Assembly: GCF_002024505.1 (NCBI RefSeq)
Contig: NZ_CP019402.1
Span: forward strand, 1,116,001 to 1,180,000
DNA from: Plantibacter flavus
GTDB lineage: Bacteria; Actinomycetota; Actinomycetes; Actinomycetales; Microbacteriaceae
DNA length: 64,000 nucleotides
Direction of reading: 5' to 3'
Shown: piece by piece, positions 57,462 to 64,000 of the stretch
Layout: each line of letters starts with the position of its first letter
How positions within the stretch are numbered: the stretch's first letter is position 1
Notes under the pieces: generated by a model
Told to the model about the DNA's origin: nothing
Database searches by the model: none
What the model saw: the letters and a program-made list of their open reading frames with translations, nothing else
Made by a program: the position numbers and the translations under genes

Positions 57462-58301
57462 GTGTTCCGGAAGTCGATCTACAAGACCCCTGACCAGATC
57501 CGCGCCATGATCGCGCCGGGACTGGCCACCGCGGCTTCGCTCGATGCGGTGCGTGCGCTCGTCGCCCCCGGGGTGACGACGCTGCAACTCGACGCGGCTG
57601 CCGAGGCGGCGATCGTCGCGGCCGGCGGGCACTCCAACTTCAAGCTCGTCCCCGGCTACCGGCACACGGTCTGCACCTCGGTCAACGAGGACGTGGTCCA
57701 CGGTATCCCCGGGTCGCGCGTGCTGCAGGCGGGCGACATCGTGTCGATCGACAGCGGCGCCGAGATCGACGGCTGGAACGGCGACTCCGCGATGACCATC
57801 GTGCTCACCGATCCCACGCGCCCGGAGCTCGTCACCGAGCGCGAGCGCCTCTCGGCGGTGACGGAGGGCTCGCTGTGGGCCGGGATCGCCGAACTCGCGA
57901 CCGCCCGACACCTGAACCAGGTCGGTGCCGCGATCGAGGAGTACGTCGAGGACCACTCACCCGAGGGCAAGCCCTACGGCATCCTCACGGACTACGTCGG
58001 GCACGGCATCGGACGCACGATGCACGAGGCACCGCCGGTGTTCAACTACCGGGTCCGTCAGCGCGGACCCGAAGTGAAGCCCGGACTCGTGGTGGCCATC
58101 GAACCCATGGTGGTCGCCGGGAGCCCAGACACCTTCGTCCGCGACGATGAATGGACGGTCGCCACGCTGGACGGTGGCTCGGCGGCGCACTGGGAGCACA
58201 GCGTCGCCGTGCACCGCGACGGCATCTGGGTCCTGACCGCTCACGATGGCGGGGCCGCGGCCCTCGCCGCCTTCGGCGTCACCCCGGTCCGTCCAGCCTG
58301 A
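57462..58301 (+). CDS. map: type I methionine aminopeptidase
   Basis: MetAP removes the N-terminal methionine from new proteins. The 279-residue protein carries the five metal ligands: two Asp in DSGAEIDGWNGDSA, His in GHGIGRTMHE, Glu in AIEPM and Glu in HWEHS, plus the substrate histidine in YRHTVCTS. The start is GTG without a good ribosome site, and no other in-frame start upstream is better. It follows adk after 21 nt. Confidence 0.97.
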   Translation: MFRKSIYKTPDQIRAMIAPGLATAASLDAVRALVAPGVTTLQLDAAAEAAIVAAGGHSNFKLVPGYRHTVCTSVNEDVVHGIPGSRVLQAGDIVSIDSGAEIDGWNGDSAMTIVLTDPTRPELVTERERLSAVTEGSLWAGIAELATARHLNQVGAAIEEYVEDHSPEGKPYGILTDYVGHGIGRTMHEAPPVFNYRVRQRGPEVKPGLVVAIEPMVVAGSPDTFVRDDEWTVATLDGGSAAHWEHSVAVHRDGIWVLTAHDGGAAALAAFGVTPVRPA

Positions 58302-58340
58302 CCGCCCGCCAGGTCGCCGGCCGGACCTCGTCCGTCCCGG

Positions 58341-58346
58341 TAGAGT
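58341..58346 (+). promoter_or_regulatory. candidate -10 for a leaderless gene
   Basis: TAGAGT ends 8 nt before the ATG of the PLP-dependent lyase gene, with no ribosome site between. The transcript would start at or next to the start codon. No clear -35 is seen. Confidence 0.4.
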
Positions 58347-58354
58347 TGCTCGGC

Positions 58355-59239
58355 ATGAGCGTGCCGATCGTGTTCCTTCTCGACGTCCTCCCTGCAGACA
58401 CCGTCCTCGACGACGCCGACCTCGCGGCCACGATCACGCCGGCCGGCGACGGGTCCGGCGTCTTGAGCGTCTTCGATCTGGGTCCCGCGCGGGGGGACGG
58501 GATCTTCGAGACGATCGGTGTCGTCGGCCGGCACCCGCAGTCGGTCGAGGCGCACCTCGATCGGCTGACCGAGTCGGCGGCGATCCTCGATCTGCCCGCG
58601 CCGAACCACGCTCAGTGGCGAGTCGCCATCGCCCGCGCGGTCGCGGAACTCCCCGTCGTCGATCAGAGCGCCGTCCGACTCGTCGTGACGCGGGGGAGTG
58701 GCGGACGCCCGACCGCGTGGGTCTCGGCGACGCCGGCTGACGGGTTCCCCGAGCGCGAGAACGGCATCGAAGTCGTCCTGCTCGACCGAGGCCTCGCGAG
58801 CGACGTGCAGCAGCGTTCGCCGTGGCTGCTCGCCGGTGCCAAGACACTGTCGTACGCGGTCAACATGGCCGCGCTCCGTGAGGCGCACCGTCGCGGAGCT
58901 GACGACGTGCTCTTCGTCAGCAGCGACGGCTTCGTCCTCGAGGGCCCGACCTCCACCGTGGTCGTGCGGATCGACGGGACCTTCGTGACGCCGCCGCCGT
59001 CGAGCGGCATCCTCCCCGGGACCACGCAGCTCGCGCTCTGGGCCCATCTCGAGGAGCAGGGGCTCGCGCACGAGTACCGGATGCTGACACCGGAGGACGT
59101 GCTCGACGCGGAAGCGGCGTGGCTGCTCTCCAGCGTCCGACTGGCAGCGCCGGTGCGTGCGGTGGACGGACGTGCGCTGGCGATGGACGCCGGTCTCACG
59201 ACGCAGATCAACGACGCGCTGCTCTCCCGCACCGACTGA
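58355..59239 (+). CDS. class IV PLP enzyme, probable aminodeoxychorismate lyase
   Basis: The 294-residue protein belongs to fold-type IV PLP enzymes. DLGPARGDGIFETIG is the usual N-terminal signature, AGAKTLSYAVNMAALREA carries the PLP lysine, and EGPTSTVVV and SGILPGTTQ form the phosphate-binding region. In Actinobacteria such genes are mostly annotated as aminodeoxychorismate lyase (4-amino-4-deoxychorismate to 4-aminobenzoate plus pyruvate, for folate). A branched-chain or D-amino acid aminotransferase cannot be excluded from sequence alone. It is an extra gene between map and infA and appears to have its own promoter. Confidence 0.85.
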   Translation: MSVPIVFLLDVLPADTVLDDADLAATITPAGDGSGVLSVFDLGPARGDGIFETIGVVGRHPQSVEAHLDRLTESAAILDLPAPNHAQWRVAIARAVAELPVVDQSAVRLVVTRGSGGRPTAWVSATPADGFPERENGIEVVLLDRGLASDVQQRSPWLLAGAKTLSYAVNMAALREAHRRGADDVLFVSSDGFVLEGPTSTVVVRIDGTFVTPPPSSGILPGTTQLALWAHLEEQGLAHEYRMLTPEDVLDAEAAWLLSSVRLAAPVRAVDGRALAMDAGLTTQINDALLSRTD

Positions 59240-59260
59240 GAGGTCGTGGCCGACGTTGAG

Positions 59261-59290
59261 TTGGCGAAACCCGGAAACATAGCATAGAAT
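59261..59290 (+). promoter_or_regulatory. promoter of infA
   Basis: TTGGCG (59261-59266), an 18-nt spacer and TAGAAT (59285-59290) make a good housekeeping promoter in a clearly AT-rich patch. A leader of about 90 nt would precede infA. Confidence 0.7.
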
Positions 59291-59388
59291 CGATCTTTGG
59301 TGCTTTCTGCATGCCTTCGGCGAGCCGACATCCGCACCGCAATCCATCCGCACGACCAGTGCGACTCAACCTGAGCGACAGTGAGGCT

Positions 59389-59610
59389 ATGGCCAAAAAA
59401 GACGGCGTCATCGAGATCGAGGGCCAAGTGGTCGAGGCTCTGCCCAACGCGATGTTCCGCGTTGAGCTGACCAACGGACACAAGGTACTTGCCCACATTT
59501 CGGGCAAAATGCGTCAGCACTACATCCGCATCCTCCCAGAGGACCGCGTGATCGTGGAACTGACCCCCTACGACCTGACCCGTGGTCGGATCGTCTACCG
59601 CTACAAGTAG
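59389..59610 (+). CDS. infA: translation initiation factor IF-1
   Basis: IF-1 binds the A site of the 30S during initiation. The 73-residue OB-fold protein is typical: [20 protein letters not shown], then [20 protein letters not shown]. It starts the infA-rpmJ-rpsM-rpsK group from its own promoter. Confidence 0.98.
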   Translation: MAKKDGVIEIEGQVVEALPNAMFRVELTNGHKVLAHISGKMRQHYIRILPEDRVIVELTPYDLTRGRIVYRYK

Positions 59611-59641
59611 GTCGCGCTGTAAGTAACGGCCGGACGCGCCT

Positions 59642-59658
59642 CCACCACCCGGTGGTGG
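59642..59658 (+). promoter_or_regulatory. hairpin in the infA-rpmJ gap
   Basis: CCACCAC and GTGGTGG (59642-59648 and 59652-59658) form a 7-bp stem with a CCG loop. It is one of a series of hairpins in the gaps of this operon. Confidence 0.5.
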
Positions 59659-59690
59659 GCCCGGCACGATGACAGCGAAAAGAGAGAACT

Positions 59691-59804
59691 ATGAAGGTCA
59701 AGCCCAGCGTCAAGAAGATCTGCGACAAGTGCAAGGTCATCCGTCGCAACGGCCGCGTCATGGTCATCTGCGAGAACCCGCGCCACAAGCAGCGCCAGGG
59801 TTGA
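59691..59804 (+). CDS. rpmJ: 50S ribosomal protein L36 (zinc-binding form)
   Basis: L36 is the smallest 50S protein, here 37 residues. It opens [14 protein letters not shown] and has the full zinc ribbon set of two Cys in CDKC, a later Cys in ICENP and a His in RHKQ. It is therefore the zinc-dependent form. GAGAGAA precedes the ATG. It lies in the usual place between infA and rpsM. Confidence 0.97.
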   Translation: MKVKPSVKKICDKCKVIRRNGRVMVICENPRHKQRQG

Positions 59805-59859
59805 TCTCAGAGGACCTGCAGCACGCAGCCCTGAGCAACACAGCACCACCCCTCTAACG

Positions 59860-59933
59860 GCAGTTCCAGATCCCGCAGCACATCGTGCACCGCGGGTGAC
59901 ACCTCGGGTCGGAGGCCCGAGCACCGGAACTGC
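59860..59933 (+). promoter_or_regulatory. three-way-junction RNA fold in the rpsM leader
   Basis: Within the 162-nt gap between rpmJ and rpsM, GCAGTTCC (59860-59867) pairs with GGAACTGC (59926-59933). It encloses two further hairpins. The first is CCCGC/GCGGG (59872-59876 and 59892-59896), with GCAC/GTGC stacked inside. The second is CTCGGG/CCCGAG (59903-59908 and 59916-59921). The rpsM ribosome site AGGAG lies 20 nt downstream inside a self-complementary CTCCTAGGAG. This looks like a ribosomal-protein-binding leader, but its ligand is unknown. Confidence 0.6.
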
Positions 59934-59966
59934 TCCACACCTCCACAACTCCTAGGAGAAGCCACC

Positions 59967-60341
59967 ATGGCACGTCTCGCCGGCGTAGACATCCCACGCG
60001 ACAAGCGCGTGGAAGTTGCACTGACGTACATCTACGGTGTTGGCCGCACGCGGTCACTCAAGACCCTCGCCGACACCGGCATCAGCGGAGACATCCGCGT
60101 GAAGGATCTCACCGATGACCAGCTGATCGCCCTGCGCGATTACATCGAGGGCACCTTCAAGGTCGAGGGTGACCTCCGCCGTGAGGTCGCCGCCGACATC
60201 CGCCGCAAGGTGGAGATCGGGTCCTACCAGGGCATCCGTCACCGTCGTGGACTTCCGGTCCGCGGCCAGCGCACCAAGACCAACGCGCGCACCCGCAAGG
60301 GCCCGAAGCGCACCGTCGCCGGCAAGAAGAAGGCTCGCTAG
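59967..60341 (+). CDS. rpsM: 30S ribosomal protein S13
   Basis: S13 is a 30S head protein that touches P-site tRNA and the 50S subunit. The 124-residue protein opens [20 protein letters not shown] and has [20 protein letters not shown] and a basic tail, as in the family. AGGAG precedes the ATG. The preceding leader is strongly structured. Confidence 0.98.
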   Translation: MARLAGVDIPRDKRVEVALTYIYGVGRTRSLKTLADTGISGDIRVKDLTDDQLIALRDYIEGTFKVEGDLRREVAADIRRKVEIGSYQGIRHRRGLPVRGQRTKTNARTRKGPKRTVAGKKKAR

Positions 60342-60382
60342 GCCCCGCCTAGTCGCCTCGTCATAGGACTCAGGAGATATTC

Positions 60383-60781
60383 ATGGCAGCACCAAAGTCG
60401 GCCGTTCGGAAGCCGCGTAAGAAGGAAAAGAAGAACATCGCCGTGGGCCAGGCCCACATCAAGTCGACGTTCAACAACACGATCGTCTCGATCACCGACC
60501 CCTCGGGCGCGGTCATCAGCTGGGCTTCGTCCGGTGGCGTCGGCTTCAAGGGCTCGCGTAAGTCGACCCCGTTCGCCGCACAGCTCGCCGCCGAGTCGGC
60601 TGCGCGTCAGGCGCAGGAGCACGGCATGAAGAAGGTCGACGTCTTCGTCAAGGGACCCGGCTCCGGCCGCGAGACCGCGATCCGTTCGCTCCAGGCCGCG
60701 GGCCTCGAGGTCGGCTCGATCAACGACGTCACGCCTCAGGCACACAACGGTTGCCGCCCCCCGAAGCGTCGCCGCGTCTAA
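60383..60781 (+). CDS. rpsK: 30S ribosomal protein S11
   Basis: S11 lies on the 30S platform near the mRNA exit. The 132-residue protein contains [40 protein letters not shown] and the C-terminal [11 protein letters not shown]. An S4 gene (rpsD) often follows in other bacteria, but here it is absent. Instead a large hairpin separates rpsK from rpoA. Confidence 0.98.
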   Translation: MAAPKSAVRKPRKKEKKNIAVGQAHIKSTFNNTIVSITDPSGAVISWASSGGVGFKGSRKSTPFAAQLAAESAARQAQEHGMKKVDVFVKGPGSGRETAIRSLQAAGLEVGSINDVTPQAHNGCRPPKRRRV

Positions 60782-60797
60782 TTCCTTCGGTTCACCG

Positions 60798-60920
60798 GCC
60801 GTGATCCGTCCGTAGCGATCGTCCGATCGCCGCGGACGGATCACGGCATGGTCCTGGTGACCAGGGCCAGCGAACACCATTCACTACCTCGCCAACGCAA
60901 GTGTCATATAGCGGACACTT
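60798..60920 (+). terminator. large hairpin and further stems in the rpsK-rpoA gap
   Basis: A perfect 15-bp stem (60798-60812 and 60833-60847) encloses another 7-bp stem (60815-60821 and 60824-60830). Downstream lie CCTGG-TGA-CCAGG (60853-60865) and AAGTGTC/GACACTT (60899-60905 and 60914-60920), the last just before the rpoA ribosome site. The first structure may terminate part of the transcripts. The last one may influence rpoA translation. Confidence 0.65.
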
Positions 60921-60938
60921 AGCCGAAAGGAATCCATA

Positions 60939-61931
60939 GTGCTCATCGCACAGCGCCCTACGCTCACCGAAGAATCCATCTCGGAGTTCCGCAGCCGGTT
61001 CATCATCGAGCCGCTCGAGCCAGGCTTCGGGTACACCCTCGGGAACTCGCTCCGTCGCACCCTGCTGTCGTCCATCCCGGGTGCAGCCGTCACCAGCATC
61101 CGCATCGACGGCGTGCTGCACGAGTTCAGCACGATCCCCGGTGTCAAGGAAGACGTCACCGAGATCATCCTGAACATCAAGGGCCTCGTCGTCTCCAGCG
61201 AGCACGACGAGCCGATCACGGCGTACCTCCGCAAGACCGGCGCAGGCCAGGTCACCGCAGCGGACATCTCGGCTCCGGCCGGCGTCGAGGTCCACAACCC
61301 GGACCTCGTCATCGCGACCCTCAACGACAAGGCGAAGTTCGAGCTCGAACTCACCATCGAGCGTGGCCGTGGCTACGTGTCGGCCACGCAGAACCGCAAC
61401 GAGTTCAGCGAAGCCGGTCAGATCCCCGTCGACTCGATCTACTCGCCCGTCCTCAAGGTGACCTACCGCGTCGAGGCGACTCGTGCCGGTGAGCGCACCG
61501 ACTTCGACCGCCTGGTCGTCGACGTCGAGTCGAAGCCGGCCATCACGCCGCGCGACGCCATCGCGTCGGCCGGTCGCACGCTGACCGAGCTGTTCGGCCT
61601 GGCTCGCGAGCTCAACACCGCCGCAGAGGGCATCGAGATCGGCCCCGCGCCGGTCGACGCCGTGCTGCCGGGTGAGCTCTCGATCCCGATCGAGGACCTC
61701 GACCTCTCCGTGCGCTCCTACAACTGCCTCAAGCGCGAGGGCATCAACAACGTCAGCGAGCTCGTCGCGCTGTCGGAGACGCAGCTCATGAACATCCGCA
61801 ACTTCGGACAGAAGTCGGTGGATGAAGTTCGCGACAAGCTCACCGAAATGGGCCTCTCCCTGAAGGACTCGGTTCCCGGGTTCGACGGCGCCCACTTCTA
61901 CAGCGGCTACGACGACGAGACCGTCTCCTAG
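60939..61931 (+). CDS. rpoA: DNA-directed RNA polymerase subunit alpha
   Basis: The alpha subunit dimer starts RNA polymerase assembly and its C-terminal domain contacts UP elements and activators. The 330-residue protein has the assembly domain ([20 protein letters not shown] near residue 30) and a C-terminal domain with [19 protein letters not shown], including the DNA-contacting Arg. The start is GTG with AAAGGAA upstream. It is followed by rplQ after 44 nt. Confidence 0.98.
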   Translation: MLIAQRPTLTEESISEFRSRFIIEPLEPGFGYTLGNSLRRTLLSSIPGAAVTSIRIDGVLHEFSTIPGVKEDVTEIILNIKGLVVSSEHDEPITAYLRKTGAGQVTAADISAPAGVEVHNPDLVIATLNDKAKFELELTIERGRGYVSATQNRNEFSEAGQIPVDSIYSPVLKVTYRVEATRAGERTDFDRLVVDVESKPAITPRDAIASAGRTLTELFGLARELNTAAEGIEIGPAPVDAVLPGELSIPIEDLDLSVRSYNCLKREGINNVSELVALSETQLMNIRNFGQKSVDEVRDKLTEMGLSLKDSVPGFDGAHFYSGYDDETVS

Positions 61932-61975
61932 CACGCGATCCACCTGACGACTTTCCAACCTGAAGAGAGACAAGA

Positions 61976-62521
61976 ATGCCTACTCCCACCAAGGGACCCC
62001 GCCTCGGAGGCGGACCTGCCCACGAGCGTCTCCTGCTCGCCAACCTCGCTGCTGCGCTGTTCACCCACAAGCGCATCCAGACCACCGAGACCAAGGCGAA
62101 GCGCCTGCGTCCGCTCGCTGAGCGCCTGATCACCTTCGCGAAGCGCGGCGACCTGCACGCCCGCCGTCGGGTGCTCGCGACCATCACCGACAAGAGCGTC
62201 GTCCACGAGCTCTTCACGGAGATCGCGCCCCTCGTCGCCGACCGTCAGGGTGGCTACACGCGCATCATCAAGACCGGTTACCGCAAGGGCGACAACGCTC
62301 CGATGGCCGTGATCGAGCTCGTCCTCGAGCCCGTCACGCCGAAGGCGAAGCCGGCCAAGCAGTCCGCGAAGCACGCCGCAGCGCCGGTCGACGAGGCTCC
62401 GGCCGAGGAGACCCCCGCCGAGGTCGAGGCCGACGCAGAGGCGACGGAAGCCGTCGAGGCGACCGAGACCGACGGCGAGTCCGTCGACGCCGACGAGGCT
62501 CCCGCGAAGGACGCCAAGTAG
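61976..62521 (+). CDS. rplQ: 50S ribosomal protein L17 with acidic C-terminal tail
   Basis: L17 lies close to the tunnel exit. The core (about 1-120) opens [20 protein letters not shown] and has [20 protein letters not shown]. At 181 residues the protein is longer than the usual 120-130. The extra 55 residues are rich in Ala and Glu ([20 protein letters not shown]), an acidic counterpart to the basic extension of L15. It ends the alpha operon before a good terminator. Confidence 0.98.
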   Translation: MPTPTKGPRLGGGPAHERLLLANLAAALFTHKRIQTTETKAKRLRPLAERLITFAKRGDLHARRRVLATITDKSVVHELFTEIAPLVADRQGGYTRIIKTGYRKGDNAPMAVIELVLEPVTPKAKPAKQSAKHAAAPVDEAPAEETPAEVEADAEATEAVEATETDGESVDADEAPAKDAK

Positions 62522-62537
62522 GTTCAGCGACACACGA

Positions 62538-62575
62538 ACGGAACCCCGCCCTCCACCTGGAGAGCGGGGTTCCGT
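62538..62575 (+). terminator. intrinsic terminator of the alpha operon
   Basis: A perfect 12-bp stem (62538-62549 and 62564-62575) with a further CTCC/GGAG stem inside its loop lies 16 nt after the rplQ stop. The sequence after it, CGTCC, is not T-rich. Confidence 0.85.
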
Positions 62576-62603
62576 CGTCCCTGGCGGCGCTGCGACGGTG
62601 TCC

Positions 62604-62609
62604 TAGGCT
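62604..62609 (+). promoter_or_regulatory. candidate -10 for a leaderless gene
   Basis: TAGGCT ends 6 nt before the ATG of the acetyltransferase gene; CTGGCG at 62581-62586 would be a moderate -35 with a 17-nt spacer. No separate ribosome site is needed if the transcript starts at the ATG. Confidence 0.45.
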
Positions 62610-62615
62610 GGAGAC

Positions 62616-63629
62616 ATGAGTACCACTCCCGCCGTTCCGGCCGGCCAGCCGGCCCTGCCGCAGCACCCCGACGTCGACCGATGGCGTCCGGCGGTCCGCG
62701 CGGACATCGACGACATCGTGGCGCTGTGCGGCGCCATGGATCCGTTCGACAACCCCCACCGGGTGACGAGCCGCGACGAGATCGCGGACGAGTTCGACCA
62801 CGCGTGGATCGACATGGCTGCGGACAGCCTGCTGGCGATCGCCGCCGACGGCACGCTGGTCGCCTACGCGATGGTGATCCTGTCGCCCTCACGAGACGTG
62901 TCCGTCTATTCGTACGTCTTCGGCGGCGTGCATCCCGCATGGCGTGAGCGGGGGATCGGCCGAGCGGTGCTCGCGTGGTCGATGGAACGGTCCGAGCAGC
63001 AGCTGGCTTCCGTGGAGACGGGTGCTCCAGCTTCGTCCCGTGCCTACGTCGACGAACGGAACCCGGGGGCGGCGCGGCTGTTGGAGCGGTTCGGCTTCGC
63101 CGTGGCGCGGTACTTCACGATCATGGAACGCGATCTCTCCGCGCCCGTCGACGAGATCGACGCGCCCGACGGTGCCCGGCTCGAGGCGTACCACCCGGAC
63201 GTGGCCGAACGCACGAGAGAAGCTCGGAACGACTCGTTCCGGGATCACTGGGGCAGCCTGGAGACGGTCCCGGCGATGTGGGAGCAGTTCGTCGGCGGGT
63301 CCCACTTCCGAGCCGACCTGTCCGTGGTGGCGATGGACGACGACGGACGGGTCGTCGGCTTCACGCTGGCCGAGGTGGACGAGGACAGCTGGTCCGCGCA
63401 AGGGTTCACCAGCGCGTACATCGCCCTCGTCGGGACCGTGCGCGACTGGCGTGGCCGACGACTCGCACCGGCACTGCTCGCCACGGCGCTTCGTCGGATC
63501 CAGGCAGCCGGCCTCGAGCGGGCGACGCTGGAGGTCGACACGGCCAGCCCCACGGGTGCACTCGGGCTGTACGAACGACAGGGCTTCGTCGCGACGACGC
63601 GTGATCTGGCGTACGTCCGTGAGCGCTGA
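62616..63629 (+). CDS. tandem GNAT-family N-acetyltransferase
   Basis: The 337-residue protein contains two GNAT folds. The first (about 20-180) has the acetyl-CoA loop [18 protein letters not shown]. The second (about 185-337) has [20 protein letters not shown] and ends with the usual [18 protein letters not shown] motif ([14 protein letters not shown]). The two-domain plan resembles mycothiol synthase (MshD) and related proteins, but the sequence does not allow that name with certainty. It starts just after the alpha operon terminator from its own probable leaderless promoter and overlaps truA. Confidence 0.85.
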   Translation: MSTTPAVPAGQPALPQHPDVDRWRPAVRADIDDIVALCGAMDPFDNPHRVTSRDEIADEFDHAWIDMAADSLLAIAADGTLVAYAMVILSPSRDVSVYSYVFGGVHPAWRERGIGRAVLAWSMERSEQQLASVETGAPASSRAYVDERNPGAARLLERFGFAVARYFTIMERDLSAPVDEIDAPDGARLEAYHPDVAERTREARNDSFRDHWGSLETVPAMWEQFVGGSHFRADLSVVAMDDDGRVVGFTLAEVDEDSWSAQGFTSAYIALVGTVRDWRGRRLAPALLATALRRIQAAGLERATLEVDTASPTGALGLYERQGFVATTRDLAYVRER

Positions 63630-64000
63630 GCAGGTCGCGGCAGCGGACGTCCTCCCGACCCAGCGGTTCCGGCTCGCCATCGCGTACGACGGCACGGACT
63701 TCGCCGGATGGGCGAAGCAGCCGGGGCTCCGGACGGTCGAGGGAGTCCTGGAGGAGGCGCTGTATCGCGTGCTCGGCAAGACCGTCCCGCCGATGCCACG
63801 GTTCGTGGTGGCCGGACGGACTGATGCCGGCGTGCATGCGGCCGGTCAGGTGGCGCACCTCGACCTCACCGAGCCGCAGCTCGCGAAGATCACGCGATTG
63901 CAGGGGCGCCACGCCGAGTTCCACGACGGTACGCCGCGGAACGAGACCGCGAGCTCCCTGCTCGTGCGTCGACTGAACGGCGTGCTCGGGATGGACCGCG
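63619..64000 (+). CDS. truA: tRNA pseudouridine synthase TruA (5' part, cut by window end)
   Basis: TruA converts uridines 38-40 of the tRNA anticodon arm to pseudouridine. The first 127 codons are present. The [20 protein letters not shown] opening is typical, and the catalytic Asp lies in [16 protein letters not shown]. The reading frame continues past the end of the window. GTG is the most likely start, overlapping the acetyltransferase stop by 11 nt. In many bacteria truA follows the rpoA-rplQ region, as here. Confidence 0.93.
   Translation, partial: MSAEQVAAADVLPTQRFRLAIAYDGTDFAGWAKQPGLRTVEGVLEEALYRVLGKTVPPMPRFVVAGRTDAGVHAAGQVAHLDLTEPQLAKITRLQGRHAEFHDGTPRNETASSLLVRRLNGVLGMDR

Overview
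The window is a high-GC actinobacterial chromosome segment, almost certainly from the family Microbacteriaceae. The evidence is the gene order rpoC / rpsL-rpsG-fusA-tuf / S10-spc-alpha, the GTG- and TTG-rich starts, the Ala/Lys/Glu-rich extensions on several ribosomal proteins and the absence of rpsZ and rpsD from the usual slots. I cannot fix the genus from sequence alone. Nearly all genes lie on the + strand; the single clear minus-strand gene is a secreted amidase at 4967-5962. I saw no tRNA, rRNA, CRISPR array, transposase or prophage.

Layout. (1) 46-3927: rpoC with a strong terminator and a symmetrical double-hairpin repeat behind it. (2) 4100-7758: a membrane-anchored lone protein, a secreted IPT/TIG-amidase, and two multi-pass membrane proteins. 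(3) 7887-26075: a type VII secretion-like locus. It holds an FHA-domain FtsK/EssC-like ATPase, WXG100-type proteins, a large WXG-bearing protein, a lipase-fold protein with a complete Ser-Asp-His set and a YxxxD motif, two lipoproteins, and a phospho-signalling set (PP2C phosphatase, membrane Ser/Thr kinase, two more FHA proteins, and an FHA-like protein with a C-terminal helix-turn-helix). No EccB, EccD, EccE or mycosin gene is present. (4) 26184-38545: a 1752-residue Ig-like-repeat surface protein, then translationally coupled MoxR ATPase, DUF58 protein and a transglutaminase-like membrane protein that has lost all three catalytic residues. A small CxxC protein and a Gln/Tyr/Gly-repeat membrane protein follow. 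(5) 38597-43359: the str operon (rpsL, rpsG, fusA, tuf) with a near-consensus promoter and a structured leader. (6) 43447-45261: a DUF4012 membrane protein. (7) 45731-62521: the S10, spc and alpha ribosomal protein operons with secY, adk, map, a PLP-dependent lyase, infA, rpmJ and rpoA. (8) 62616-64000: a tandem GNAT acetyltransferase and the 5' part of truA.

How it fits together. Parts 3 and 4 look like one envelope system inserted between rpoC and rpsL. A WXG100/FtsK export module would move helical substrates and a hydrolase, kinase/phosphatase/FHA proteins would control it, and MoxR-DUF58 would assemble a long surface fibre. The strongest evidence of shared control is an 18-bp palindrome (ATGGGGAGTGCTCCCCAT) found identically before the two small WXG-type genes, and in slightly altered form before the Q-rich membrane protein gene. 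In all three cases exactly 24 nt separate its CCCC from a -10-like hexamer. A second theme is that the ribosomal operons are punctuated by strong, often compound RNA hairpins in nearly every longer intercistronic gap. These include a three-way-junction-like leader before rpsM.
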